Notes: generated by a model from the sequence alone, not told the origin. A stretch of 64,000 nt of DNA from Dermacoccus abyssi (GCF_034541975.1 NZ_JAVYJM010000001.1), one strand, 5' to 3'. Positions 52,497-61,324 are shown, numbered from the stretch's first letter. Numbers and translations are program-made.

Positions 52497-52577
52497 TCAT
52501 CGCACGTGCCAATCCAGGACGGAGCTGCTGATCCCGTCCTGAACGAGGCTCGGCGTCGTCCTCCAGGACATGTCTCT

Positions 52578-52946
52578 CACGGCCTCGAAGCGCGCGTGCC
52601 CTTCCTCGACCGCGACCTCGTCAACCTCGCGGGCCGCATTCCGATCGAGTGGCGCCTGCCCGGAGAGCTCGGCCAGGAGAAGGCGCTCCTGCGCGAGGCG
52701 TTCACCGGCTGGCTCCCCGAGGATCTGCTGTGGCGGACCAAGGAGCAGTTCGGAGACGGCAGTGGCACCGCCGACGTCATGACCGAACGCGCGGCCCACC
52801 TCGTGCCCGAGGACGACTGGGCCGACGAACGCGTCGCCGGCCTGCCTGCGCCGCGTACCCGCGAAGAACTCGCTTACCAGCGGATGTTCGCGACGCGCCT
52901 CGCCGGCGTGAACTCGCACGTCCTGGGCCGGTTCGCGACGGCGTGA
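52578..52946 (+). pseudogene. Asparagine synthase (glutamine-hydrolysing), C-terminal fragment
   Basis: From HGLEARVPFLDRDLVNLAGR onward about 122 residues match the end of AsnB: IPIEWRLPGELGQEKALLRE and LPEDLLWRTKEQFGDGSGTA are standard segments of its synthetase domain. The amidotransferase domain and most of the synthetase (about 400 residues) are missing; upstream of 52578 the frame is unrelated. This truncation marks the right edge of the second inserted block (about 46.1-52.58 kb). The fragment lacks the ATP pyrophosphatase loop and is inactive. Confidence 0.78.
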
Positions 52947-52974
52947 CGCGTGGCGCGTGGTGCGAAGCCCCGAC

Positions 52975-53205
52975 TCACCGTGAGTAGCGGACTGCGCCGT
53001 CGGTGTAGCGATACCCGATGGGGAACTCGGTGATGATGACCCCGTTCGGGTAGTCCACGAGGACCTCGTCGGAGTACGCGTCCGCCTCGTCCGCGGTGGC
53101 GAAAACCCCGAGCACTGTGTTGTGAGGGGACTCGTCGTGCTGGACGATCCAGACGGTATCCGGCTTGCGTCCGGTCGGCCCGGTCGGTCTGCGCATGCTT
53201 GTCAT
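52975..53205 (-). CDS. Small protein of 76 aa, unrecognised
   Basis: From the ATG at 53205-53203, MTSMRRPTGPTGRKPDTVWI then VLGVFATADEADAYSDEVLV and NGVIITEFPIGYRYTDGAV. The compact beta-alpha-beta look with a VWIVQHDE strand and an EADAYSDEV helix resembles small actinobacterial proteins of unknown function that report on or bind other proteins; no family name is claimed. The frame is clean and its stop lies 29 bp from the asnB fragment's end (convergent). Confidence 0.6.
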   Translation of the reverse strand: MTSMRRPTGPTGRKPDTVWIVQHDESPHNTVLGVFATADEADAYSDEVLVDYPNGVIITEFPIGYRYTDGAVRYSR

Positions 53206-53429
53206 GGTGGCACGCCGATGGCGGCGTAACACCGGCGAGCGCCCCACCCTGCGGGGTTCGATCCTGCGGTGGAAGCCACCCGATCCCTCCGTACTGAACG
53301 GTAGGTGCTCCGTGGGCGGCACCATGGCCTGAAGAGGTCGCTCGAGCACGCGAGTGACCTCGGGACGTCACGCACACATACCCGTGAGGCGTCAACCAAC
53401 AGCTTCGACAACAAGGGGAGTTGGCTCAG

Positions 53430-54701
53430 TTGGCAACGGAATCCGCACACCGACCAGTCGAGAGCGCCGTCGTCGTCGGCGCTGGCATGGTGGGCCTGGC
53501 CACGGCGTGGCACCTTCAGGAACACGGTGTCGAGGTCACCGTCCTCGATCGCTCCGGGGTGGCCGCCGGCAGTTCGTGGGGCAACGCCGGCTGGATCTCC
53601 CCGGGCCTGTGTGTGCCGCTTTCCGACCCGTCGGTGCTCAACTACGGCCTCAAGTCGCTGCTTGATCCAGACTCGCCGCTCTACGTCCCGTTCAAGCCGG
53701 ATCCGTCGCTCGCTCGCTTTCTCCTCGGCTTCGCGCGCCGATGCACGCCGGGTCAGTGGAAGCGGACGATGGCCACCTTCGTGCCACTCAACCAGCGCGC
53801 CATCGGCGCCTACGACACCCTCGAACGCGGCGGTGTGCAGGCGACCTCGCACGAGGCGCCGATCGTCGCCGCCTTCAAGAACCCGGATGACGCCGCGGGA
53901 CTCGAGCACGAGTTCGACATGATCCGCGGCGCCGGGCTCGACCTCGAGACGGAAGAGACGAGCCCTGACGTCCTGCGCCGCACGGTGCCGATCATCAGCG
54001 AGCACGTCCAGCGCGCGGTGAGCATTCGCGGGCAGCGCTTCATCAACCCCGGCGAGTACGCCCAAGCTGTGGCGGACGCCGTCACCGCCCGTGGCGGGCG
54101 TGTCATCACGGGCGCCAACGTGCGCGCTTTCCAGCACGTGCGCGAAGGCGTGCGCGTCGACCTGACCGCGGGTGAGCCGTTCACTGCTGACGTCGTTGTG
54201 GTCGCCACGGGCGCGTGGCTCCCGGAGCTGACGGCGGGCTTCGGTGTGAAGGTTCCCGTGCGCGCCGGACGCGGGTACAGCTTCAAGCTGCCCATCACCG
54301 ACCCGGCAGCTCGCCCGGTCGCTCACCCCATCTACTTCCCGTACGAGCGCATCGCGTGCACGCCGATCGACGACGGCCTGCGTGTCGGCGGCACGATGGA
54401 GTTCTGCGACACGGACGACCCGCTCCACGTGGGCCGCGCCGATGCCATAGCCCGCAGTGGCCGCGACCTGCTCACCGGCGTCGACTGGGAGGCGCGCGAC
54501 GACCTGTGGTGCGGCAACCGGCCCGTGCCGCTCGACGGCCTGCCGCTTGTCGGAGCGACCCGGGTGCCGGGCGTCTACGTCAACGGCGGGCACGGCATGT
54601 GGGGTATCACGCTCGGCCCGCTCTCAGGCGAACTTCTCGCCGAACAGATCGTCACCGGACGCGTTGCTGACGAACTGCGTCCGCTCGACCCGCTGCGCTG
54701 A
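53430..54701 (+). CDS. FAD-dependent D-amino acid dehydrogenase-like oxidoreductase
   Basis: A 423-aa protein; the TTG at 53430 is preferred since AAGGGGAG lies nine bases before it, while the TTG at 53421 abuts that site. The dinucleotide-binding motif is VVVGAGMVGLATAWHLQEHG; RSGVAAGSSWGNAGWISPG follows as in DadA. The end GVYVNGGHGMWGITLGPLSG is the classic DAO-family FAD contact. It should oxidise D-amino acids (commonly D-alanine) to keto acids and pass electrons to the respiratory chain. It is followed by a hairpin and a parS-like site. Confidence 0.87.
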   Translation: MATESAHRPVESAVVVGAGMVGLATAWHLQEHGVEVTVLDRSGVAAGSSWGNAGWISPGLCVPLSDPSVLNYGLKSLLDPDSPLYVPFKPDPSLARFLLGFARRCTPGQWKRTMATFVPLNQRAIGAYDTLERGGVQATSHEAPIVAAFKNPDDAAGLEHEFDMIRGAGLDLETEETSPDVLRRTVPIISEHVQRAVSIRGQRFINPGEYAQAVADAVTARGGRVITGANVRAFQHVREGVRVDLTAGEPFTADVVVVATGAWLPELTAGFGVKVPVRAGRGYSFKLPITDPAARPVAHPIYFPYERIACTPIDDGLRVGGTMEFCDTDDPLHVGRADAIARSGRDLLTGVDWEARDDLWCGNRPVPLDGLPLVGATRVPGVYVNGGHGMWGITLGPLSGELLAEQIVTGRVADELRPLDPLR

Positions 54702-54725
54702 CCACTCCGGACAGCCGAACGCGAA

Positions 54726-54758
54726 AAACGGTCCGCACCGAACCGGTGCGGACCGTTT
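54726..54758 (+). terminator. Hairpin between dadA-like and acyl-CoA dehydrogenase genes
   Basis: AAACGGTCCGCACCG, loop AAC and CGGTGCGGACCGTTT: a perfect stem of 15 bp. Its last four bases overlap the parS core. Confidence 0.8.
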
Positions 54759-54768
54759 CACGTGAAAC
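54755..54768. promoter_or_regulatory. parS-like ParB binding site
   Basis: GTTTCACGTGAAAC, the exact 14-bp core of the chromosomal parS consensus. It lies in the convergent gap between two genes, which is where such sites commonly are. Origin-near gene content of the window is consistent with a functional chromosome partition site. Confidence 0.8.
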
Positions 54769-54769
54769 G

Positions 54770-55825
54770 TCAGATGACGTCGACCGACTCGTGGTCGCCC
54801 ACGCCCTGCGCGAGACGTGCGAGGTGGTAGCGGGTGTCACCGAAGGTGCGCTCGATCGATGCGAGGCGTGACGTGTAGTGACCGACTGCGTACTCGGCCG
54901 TCATGCCGATGCCGCCGTGCAACTGGATGGCCTCCTGCCCGACGAGGCGCCCGTAGGTACCCACGAGGTACTTCGCGCGGGAGACCGCGTCGACGTTGAC
55001 CTCCTCGGCCAGCGCCATGGCGGCGAACAGCACGGCGCTGCGCGTCAGCTCGACGCCGACGTACATGTCGGCCGCGCGCTGCGTCAGCGCCTGGAACGTC
55101 ATGAGCGGCACCCCGAACTGCTTGCGCGTCTTGAGGTACTCCACCGTCATGCCGAGGGCGGCTTCCATCGCGCCGATCGCCTCGCCCGACTGAGCGACGT
55201 TCCCCAGCGCCAGTGCGGCGTCGAGTACCTCGCGACCGCCGAGGCGAACGGCTGAGGCGCCGTCGAACGTCGCGACGGCCCGGTCGACCGAAGGCGCCTC
55301 CACGAGGTAGACGCCGAGTTCGCCGTCAGCCAGCGCGGTCGTGACGACCGCATGTGCCTCGCTGAGATCGGTGTTGCCGACGCCGACGCCGCTCAGCGTG
55401 ACGCCGTCACCCGAGCCCGTCGCCGTGCGCGTCGGCTGATCGGGCGCCCAGACGCCGCCCTTCTCACCGAAGGCGGTGAGTGCGACCTTCTCGCCGCCGA
55501 TGACGTCGGCCAGCAGGTCGCTCCCCGCGGCGTCGAGCGCGGCAGCCGCAGCCATGGCGTCGGCGTAAGGCAGAGCGACTCGAGCCTTGCCCAGCTCCGA
55601 AGCGGCGAGAGCGACCTCGATCGACGAGGCGCCGAAACCGCCTGCGTCCTCGCTGAACGGCAGGCCGAGCAGGCCCATCTCCGCCATGCGCGACCACCCG
55701 GTGGGGTCGAACGGCTGCGGGCCCGTGGGGGCGCCGTTGCCGTCGTCCTTCGGCGTGAGGCTCGGGGCCATGTCGCGCACGGCCGAGGCCAGCGCGCGCT
55801 GTTCTTCGTTCGGCTTGAAATCCAT
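54770..55825 (-). CDS. Acyl-CoA dehydrogenase, second subunit of a pair
   Basis: A 351-aa protein starting MDFKPNEEQRALASAVRDMA. The ACAD fold is seen in MGLLGLPFSEDAGGFGASSI, the C-terminal helical domain LKTRKQFGVPLMTFQALTQR and LHGGIGMTAEYAVGHYTSRL. The middle domain is short and diverged. In actinobacteria, such small ACADs pair with a larger partner to make alpha2-beta2 enzymes for sterol side-chain or branched acyl-CoAs. The start lies 3 bp after the upstream ACAD's stop, so the two are surely co-transcribed. Confidence 0.87.
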   Translation of the reverse strand: MDFKPNEEQRALASAVRDMAPSLTPKDDGNGAPTGPQPFDPTGWSRMAEMGLLGLPFSEDAGGFGASSIEVALAASELGKARVALPYADAMAAAAALDAAGSDLLADVIGGEKVALTAFGEKGGVWAPDQPTRTATGSGDGVTLSGVGVGNTDLSEAHAVVTTALADGELGVYLVEAPSVDRAVATFDGASAVRLGGREVLDAALALGNVAQSGEAIGAMEAALGMTVEYLKTRKQFGVPLMTFQALTQRAADMYVGVELTRSAVLFAAMALAEEVNVDAVSRAKYLVGTYGRLVGQEAIQLHGGIGMTAEYAVGHYTSRLASIERTFGDTRYHLARLAQGVGDHESVDVI

Positions 55826-55828
55826 GAG

Positions 55829-56992
55829 TCAGCCCCTCAGTCCGAGAATGCCGCCGGAGATGATGTTGCGCTGGACCTCGTTCGATCCCGAGTAGATCGA
55901 GGCCTTGCGGAAGTTGAGGTAGCGCGGCAGCGTCTCTCCACCCCAATCACCCGTGTGCCAGGTGAGCGCTTCGACGCCGGCGACGTCGACCATGAGCTCG
56001 AAGACCTCCTGCTGCAGTTCGCTTCCGCGCAGCTTGAGGATGGACGACGCCGGGTCGGGCCGGCCGTCACGCGAGTCGCCGGCGACGCGCAGCACCGTCA
56101 GCTCCAGGGCCATGACCTCGGCCTCGAGTTCGGCGAAGCGTGCGGCGAGCAGCGGGTCGTCGAGGGCGGTGCCGTTCGGCGAGCGGGTCTCGCGGGCGTG
56201 CTGCTTCGCCTGGGCGAGAGCGGCCTTGATCGAGCCGACGGGCGCGGCGGACGTGCGCTCGTTTCCGAGGAGGAACTTCGCGTAGTCCCAGCCCTTGTTC
56301 TCCTGGCCGACGAGCTGGTCGGCGGGCACGCGCACGTTGTCGAAGAACACCTCGTTGACCTCGACCCCGCCGTCGATCAGCTTGATCGGACGGACCGTCA
56401 GGCCCTCGCTCTTCATGTCGATGAGCAGGAACGAGATGCCCTTCTGCGGCTTGTCGGCCTTCGGGTCGGTGCGCACGAGCGTGAAGATCCAGTCGCCGTA
56501 CTGCCCGAGCGTCGTCCACGTCTTCTGACCGTTGACGACCCACTCGTCACCCTCTCGCACCGCCGTGGTGCGCAGCGACGCGAGGTCGGAACCCGAGTCC
56601 GGCTCGGAGAAGCCCTGGGACCACCAGATCTCGAGGCTCTTCGTCTTCGGGAGGAAACGCTCCTTCAGCTCCTGGGAGCCGAACGCCGCGATGACCGGCC
56701 CGACCATGTTGATGTTGAACGGCAGCGGGCTCGGCAGCCCGGCGCGCTGCAGCTCGGAGCGGTAGATGTGCAGTTGCAGCTCGTCCCAGCCGCGGCCACC
56801 CCACTCTTCGGGCCACTGTGGGGCGGCGAGGTTGTGCTCGTCGAGGAACTTCTGCGATTCACGCAGGATCTCGGGGACGGCTTCTCCGTCCTTCATGTAG
56901 CTGTTCTTGAGGTGGTCCGGCACCTCGTTCTCGAAGAACGCGCGCAATTCGTTCTGCAGCGCGACGTCCTCCTCGCTCAGTTTTCGCTCCAC
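55829..56992 (-). CDS. Acyl-CoA dehydrogenase, first subunit of a pair
   Basis: A 387-aa protein from the GTG at 56992-56990; GGGAG lies five bases before it, and the longer frame to 57037 has no proper start signal. Motifs: WPEEWGGRGWDELQLHIYRS, the FAD/substrate region WWSQGFSEPDSGSDLASLRT and WVVNGQKTWTTLGQYGDWIF, and the C-terminal FRKASIYSGSNEVQRNIISG. Closely resembles FadE-type subunits of mycobacterial heteromeric ACADs. The first step of beta-oxidation, substrate unknown. It is first in the two-gene operon. Confidence 0.9.
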   Translation of the reverse strand: MERKLSEEDVALQNELRAFFENEVPDHLKNSYMKDGEAVPEILRESQKFLDEHNLAAPQWPEEWGGRGWDELQLHIYRSELQRAGLPSPLPFNINMVGPVIAAFGSQELKERFLPKTKSLEIWWSQGFSEPDSGSDLASLRTTAVREGDEWVVNGQKTWTTLGQYGDWIFTLVRTDPKADKPQKGISFLLIDMKSEGLTVRPIKLIDGGVEVNEVFFDNVRVPADQLVGQENKGWDYAKFLLGNERTSAAPVGSIKAALAQAKQHARETRSPNGTALDDPLLAARFAELEAEVMALELTVLRVAGDSRDGRPDPASSILKLRGSELQQEVFELMVDVAGVEALTWHTGDWGGETLPRYLNFRKASIYSGSNEVQRNIISGGILGLRG

Positions 56993-57096
56993 GGTGACTC
57001 CCTGGTGTGTTCGAGGCGAAAGGCGAACCTTCCTCATCCATGTCTACACCGTTGTTGAGCAATGCTCAATAAGCCGTCTGCGGCCTGGAACGCGAA

Positions 57097-57135
57097 AGCG
57101 GCCCGGAGCGTCCGTGACGGACGTTCCGGGCCGCT
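57097..57135 (-). terminator. Terminator of the minus-strand MFS gene
   Basis: AGCGGCCCGGAGCGTCC pairs with GGACGTTCCGGGCCGCT with one G-T wobble over 17 bp, just past the MFS stop at 57153. Confidence 0.8.
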
Positions 57136-57152
57136 CGTGCGAGCGCTTCGGC

Positions 57153-58703
57153 TCAGTGCCCCATAACAGGTTCGGCCGGCTTCTTGACGAAGAAGGTGAG
57201 CGCGACGGCGAGGCAGCAGATACCCGCGGCCACCCACATCGCGAGCGAAACGCCACCGGAAACTGCGTCGGCCTGGTTCTCGCCCGCTTTCGCGAGCGAC
57301 TCGGCGCGTGACGTCATCACTGTGACGGCGAGTGCCGTTCCGGCGCCGGCGGCCACCTGCTGCAGGGTGCCGAGGATCGACGAGCCGTGCGAGTACAGGT
57401 GACCCGGCAGCGAACCGAGACCCGCGGTGAACAGCGGCGTGAACATGAGCGCGAGGCCCAAGCTGAGCAGCGGGTGGATGAACAGGTAGACCCACCACTC
57501 GGCGTGCGGCGCGACGAGCCCGCCGAGCGCGGTGGCGGCGACGACGATCATCGCGCCCGGTGTGACGAGGGGCTTCGGACCGACCTTGTCGTAGAGGCGC
57601 CCGATACGGGGGCCGAGCAGACCCATCATGAGCCCACCGGGCATCATGACGAGGCCCGCCTCGAGCACGCTGAGGCCGCGGGTGGCCTGCAGCCACAGGG
57701 GCAGCAGGATCATCGTGCCCATCATCGCGAGCATCGCGATGCACATGACGGCGACCGCGATGCCGAAGCCGGGCGAGGCGAGGGCACGCAGGTCCATGAG
57801 GGGCGCGCCGCCGTTACGGGCCAGGCGCAGCTGACGCCACACGAGCACGGCGATGCATGCGGCGCCGACGATGACGGCCACCCAGGGGTCGACGACGGGC
57901 TCGGCGCCCGGCGTGTGCCCGCCGAACTGGCTCATGCCGTAGATGAGGCCGCCGAAGCCGACCGCTGCGAACGGGATCGAGATGAAGTCGAGCGTTCCGC
58001 CCGCCTGCGATCCACTGCGCGGCATGAGGCGGAAACCGATGACGCCGCACACGACGGCGAGCGGCAGCACGAGGAGGAACAGCCAACGCCACGAGGCGAA
58101 CTGGAGGATGAGCCCCGACGTCGTCGGGCCCAGGGCCGGTGCCACCGAGATGGCGAGCGAGACGTTGCCCATCGTGCGGCCGCGCTCGGCGAGCGGCACG
58201 ATCGTCATGACCGTCGTCATGAGCAGCGGCATCATGATGGCCGTACCCGTCGCCTGCACGATGCGCCCGACGAGAATGACCCCGAAGTTCGGCGCGATCG
58301 CGGCGAGCAACGTGCCCAGAGCGAACGAGATCATGGCCGCGGCGAAGACGGCGCGGCGCTCGAAGCGCTGCAGCATCCAGCCGGTCGTCGGGATGACGAC
58401 GGCCATCGTCAGCATGAACGCCGTCGAGAGCCACTGCGCGGCGTGGGCCGTGACGTGGAGCGACGACATGAGCTGCGGAATCGCGTTGACCATGATCGTC
58501 TCGTTGAGGATGACGATGAACGTGGCCACGGTGAGGATGCGCAGCACGAGCTTGTAGTCACCCACCGGCTCGGGGGCGCCGGGCGCACTCACCGCGTCGC
58601 TCTCGGCGGCGTGCTCGGAGAACTCGTCGCTGGTGGCGGCCGGCGGCACGGGGGTGGGGATCTCGTCGGTTGCGGTTGCCGATGGCGTGGGGGTTTCGGG
58701 CAT
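57153..58703 (-). CDS. MFS multidrug exporter, DHA2 type (EmrB/QacA-like)
   Basis: A 516-aa transporter. About 50 acidic, Pro/Ala-rich residues precede fourteen-helix-type hydrophobic segments. Helix 1 with NETIMVNAIPQLMSSLHV is the DHA2 motif D1-like region; QWLSTAFMLTMAVVIPTTGW is the second, and LGRIVQATGTAIMMPLLM-like VGRIVQATGTAIMMPLLMTT carries motif B. Motif C appears as SVAPALGPTTSGLIL. It should export lipophilic drugs or metabolites by proton exchange. It is single and has its own terminator; no regulator is adjacent. Confidence 0.87.
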   Translation of the reverse strand: MPETPTPSATATDEIPTPVPPAATSDEFSEHAAESDAVSAPGAPEPVGDYKLVLRILTVATFIVILNETIMVNAIPQLMSSLHVTAHAAQWLSTAFMLTMAVVIPTTGWMLQRFERRAVFAAAMISFALGTLLAAIAPNFGVILVGRIVQATGTAIMMPLLMTTVMTIVPLAERGRTMGNVSLAISVAPALGPTTSGLILQFASWRWLFLLVLPLAVVCGVIGFRLMPRSGSQAGGTLDFISIPFAAVGFGGLIYGMSQFGGHTPGAEPVVDPWVAVIVGAACIAVLVWRQLRLARNGGAPLMDLRALASPGFGIAVAVMCIAMLAMMGTMILLPLWLQATRGLSVLEAGLVMMPGGLMMGLLGPRIGRLYDKVGPKPLVTPGAMIVVAATALGGLVAPHAEWWVYLFIHPLLSLGLALMFTPLFTAGLGSLPGHLYSHGSSILGTLQQVAAGAGTALAVTVMTSRAESLAKAGENQADAVSGGVSLAMWVAAGICCLAVALTFFVKKPAEPVMGH

Positions 58704-58933
58704 ACGGGTGCTCCGGCATCGTGGAGGGTGGATTCCGGCGAGGGTGACGAACGTCGAGGTCCGGAGAAAAGTCGGGCTTCACACTCTACGGTGAAGCGCG
58801 CCGACACAGCGAACGATTTTCGCGCCGCGGTGGGTGGTCTTCGTCGCGCCCCCACGAAACGGTTCCCTCACCGGACGGCTCGACGCCGCCCGTCGTCGAC
58901 CCGGCAGACTGGGCGCAGTCGAAGGGACGAGGT

Positions 58934-60367
58934 GTGAGCACCGACCGCATGACGTGGGCCAGCCGGGGACGGCGAAAGCCGGTCTACCGCCACCCCGACA
59001 AGATCGAGCGCAGCGGACGCCATCTGGGGCGTGCGTGGGTGGAGAACGTCTTCTTCGTCCTCGTCATGCTGCTGTCGTTCGGCTTCGCCGTCCTGCTCCT
59101 GCTCGAGGTGCGCTGGTCGTGGTCGCTGCTGCTGTTCCTCGTCCTGTTCTGGGTCGTCATGGCTTACCTCGCGCTGCCGCGACTGCAGCGCGTGCTCACG
59201 TCGATCTACGTTCCCGACTACTTCATCGGCCGCAGCCGCACGAGCGACGGCCTGCTCGGCGATCCGCTCAACCTCGCCGTCATGGGCAGCGAGGAGCAGA
59301 TCCACGAGGCAATGACGCGTGCGGGTTGGACGCGCGCCGACCCCGTCACGCTCGCCTCGAGCGCCCGGATCGTGTACTCCTCACTCGCCCGACGCAGCTA
59401 TGCCGCGGCGCCCGTGAGCCCGCTCGTCCTGTTCAACAAGACGCAGGCTTTCGCCTACCAGCAGGAGGTCGAGGGCAACCCGTCGCAGCGCCACCACGTG
59501 CGGTTCTGGCCGACGCCGGAGGGATGGCTGCTGCCCGGCGGCACGCGCGTCGACTGGTTGGCTTCGGGTACGTACGACCGCGCGGTCGGCCTGTCGCTGT
59601 TCACGCTTCAGGTGACGCACAAGATCGACCGCAACATCGACGTCGAGCGCGACTACGTCATCGGCACGGTGCTCCACGCCGTCGAGGAAGCCGACGTCCA
59701 CGTCATCGAGAACTTCTCCACGGGGTACCACTCGCGCAACGGCGGCGGCGATGCCGTTCAGACCGACGGCAACCTGCCGACCCTGCACCTCGAGAAGGTG
59801 GAGGTGGCGCCCGAAGCCGGGGGATCGGTGGATGCGGTGTCGTCCGGCGCCACGAGGGTGCAGACATCCACTCCAGGCGACCGAACTCTCGAGGCGACCA
59901 ACAGCGACAGCGCTCGCGACGTGCTGACGGAGGTCGGTCGACGGCCCATCCCGGTCGTCGCGGCCTTCGTCCTGACGGTGGCGTCGGCGCTCCTGGCCAT
60001 GGTCGGGTTGTTGTGGCGCGACCACGAGGCGCTCGGTGACAGCGGCCCGGACGTCATCAACGGGGTGCCCGTTGGTGTTTCCGAGACGACGGCGCTGTGG
60101 ATCAGCGTGCTCGCCTACGTGCCCATCCTCTGGCTCGCGTGGCGCACGTTCCGCGGTGGCCTGTGGGCGCGGCTGACGATGATCGCGCTCGTCACGGCGT
60201 CCCAGGCGTGGCAGATGTGGCAGTACCTGCAAGGTGGACGCCCCACGATGACGGCGCTGCTCGGCCTCAGCATTGACCTGCTCATCGTCTACGCGCTCAC
60301 GAGCCTTGCGTCGCGGGAGTGGGCGGAGACGGGGCGTGCCGCGTCCGAGGGCGTGTCCAGCGACTGA
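58934..60367 (+). CDS. LssY C-terminal-domain membrane protein
   Basis: A 477-aa protein from the GTG at 58934. Two N-terminal membrane helices (about 32-80, VFFVLVMLLSFGFAVLLLLE) precede a soluble domain containing HHVRFWPTPEGWLLPGGTRV, GTYDRAVGLSLFTLQVTHKI and DRNIDVERDYVIGTVL, the LssY_C pattern first noted in Legionella type I secretion loci and of unknown function. After a polar linker, four to five further helices follow at about 340-460. It stands alone, divergent from the MFS gene. Confidence 0.8.
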   Translation: MSTDRMTWASRGRRKPVYRHPDKIERSGRHLGRAWVENVFFVLVMLLSFGFAVLLLLEVRWSWSLLLFLVLFWVVMAYLALPRLQRVLTSIYVPDYFIGRSRTSDGLLGDPLNLAVMGSEEQIHEAMTRAGWTRADPVTLASSARIVYSSLARRSYAAAPVSPLVLFNKTQAFAYQQEVEGNPSQRHHVRFWPTPEGWLLPGGTRVDWLASGTYDRAVGLSLFTLQVTHKIDRNIDVERDYVIGTVLHAVEEADVHVIENFSTGYHSRNGGGDAVQTDGNLPTLHLEKVEVAPEAGGSVDAVSSGATRVQTSTPGDRTLEATNSDSARDVLTEVGRRPIPVVAAFVLTVASALLAMVGLLWRDHEALGDSGPDVINGVPVGVSETTALWISVLAYVPILWLAWRTFRGGLWARLTMIALVTASQAWQMWQYLQGGRPTMTALLGLSIDLLIVYALTSLASREWAETGRAASEGVSSD

Positions 60368-60423
60368 GTCCCCACCCCTACGAGGGCTGGCCGCCGTCGA
60401 CCGACAGTGGCTAGATTCGAACC

Positions 60424-60594
60424 ATGAGTGACAACGAGAACGAGACCTTCAAGCCCGACGTCGACCAGCAGGATGGCGGCCCCGGCGCACAGACCGGCGG
60501 CGACGGCGGCGAGTACAACGACACGGCCAGCGGCGGCCAGTCCGACGCCGGCAGCAAGGACGAGGGCCAGCACGGCGACGCCGACAACGCCTGA
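60424..60594 (+). CDS. Small acidic, disordered protein (56 aa)
   Basis: From the ATG at 60424, MSDNENETFKPDVDQQDGGP to the TGA at 60592: almost wholly Asp, Glu, Gly, Gln and Asn, with no hydrophobic core and no cysteine. The frame is followed 8 bp later by a strong terminator, which supports it being a gene. Similar small hydrophilic proteins in actinobacteria are stress-induced, but I can assign no function. It lies 56 bp after the LssY-domain gene and may be co-transcribed or have its own promoter. Confidence 0.6.
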   Translation: MSDNENETFKPDVDQQDGGPGAQTGGDGGEYNDTASGGQSDAGSKDEGQHGDADNA

Positions 60595-60602
60595 TTCACC
60601 GC

Positions 60603-60641
60603 ACGAGGGGCCACTGAGCAACGCGCTCGGTGGCCCCTCGT
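60603..60641 (+). terminator. Terminator after the small acidic gene
   Basis: ACGAGGGGCCAC and GTGGCCCCTCGT, with inner GAGC/GCTC pairing. Confidence 0.85.
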
Positions 60642-60765
60642 ACCTCGGTGGGATGCGCAGGCAGCGAGAAGGCTGGTTGCGCGACTCACCGGGCCGAAGG
60701 TCCCTGAGCCTTCGGGGTGGCTGCGCCTAGCGTGGGAAGTGATCCTTCGAAGAAAGGCAGTCGCC

Positions 60766-61197
60766 ATGTCAGAGCAGGAGCTTCGCCCCATCGTCGTCGG
60801 ATTCGACGGCTCCGAGCCCTCCCACCGCGCCCTCGCGTGGGCCACGCGGCAGGGGCAGGTCACCGGCGCGCCGGTCGAGGTGTTGACGACGTGGCAGTGG
60901 CCGACCAACTACGGCTACGCGATGGCCTTCGAAACCACGTACCGCCCGGACGACGTGGCCCGCGAAATGGTGGAGGAGGTCGTGCGCAAGGCTGCGTCGG
61001 AGCACCGTGACGTGACGTTCTTCGCGCACATCGTCGAGGGCGAGCCGCGCAACGTTCTCGTCGACCGTTCCTCCGAGGCCGAGATGCTCGTGCTCGGATG
61101 CCGCGGCCACGGTGAACTCACCGGCATGCTGCTGGGCTCCGTGAGCGGCTACTGCGTCACGCACGCCCACTGCCCGGTGCTCGTCGTCCGCGACTGA
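60766..61197 (+). CDS. Universal stress protein (UspA family)
   Basis: A 143-aa single-domain USP from the ATG at 60766. It starts with a strand IVVGFDGSEPSHRALAWATR and ends with the ATP-binding signature LGCRGHGELTGMLLGSVSGY followed by CPVLVVRD, the G-2X-G-9X-G(S/T) motif of ATP-binding USPs. The odd CVTHAHCPVLVV has two cysteines at the nucleotide site region. A cytosolic dimer expected under starvation or stress. It has its own terminator just downstream. Confidence 0.9.
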   Translation: MSEQELRPIVVGFDGSEPSHRALAWATRQGQVTGAPVEVLTTWQWPTNYGYAMAFETTYRPDDVAREMVEEVVRKAASEHRDVTFFAHIVEGEPRNVLVDRSSEAEMLVLGCRGHGELTGMLLGSVSGYCVTHAHCPVLVVRD

Positions 61198-61230
61198 GAC
61201 CCTGGCCCCGACGACCGTCGGCCCCTGATC

Positions 61231-61269
61231 CGGTGGTCCGCCTCTTCCTGGGGGAGAGGCGGACCACCG
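61231..61269 (+). terminator. Terminator of the USP gene
   Basis: CGGTGGTCCGCCTCTT and GAGAGGCGGACCACCG pair around a CCTGGG loop. Confidence 0.85.
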
Positions 61270-61319
61270 ATGTTGAGCGCTGAGTGCGGCATCCGTGCCG
61301 CGTTCACCGCTCAACATCG
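61268..61319 (-). terminator. Terminator of the second MFS gene
   Basis: CGATGTTGAGCG pairs with CGCTCAACATCG; an inner TGCGGCA/TGCCGCG stem extends it. It lies 6 bp past the minus-strand MFS stop. Confidence 0.75.
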
Positions 61320-61324
61320 CACGC

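Noticed and set aside
53200..53290. A tRNA-like T-loop GGGTTCGATCC
   Set aside because: No matching acceptor, D or anticodon arms could be built around it on either strand.
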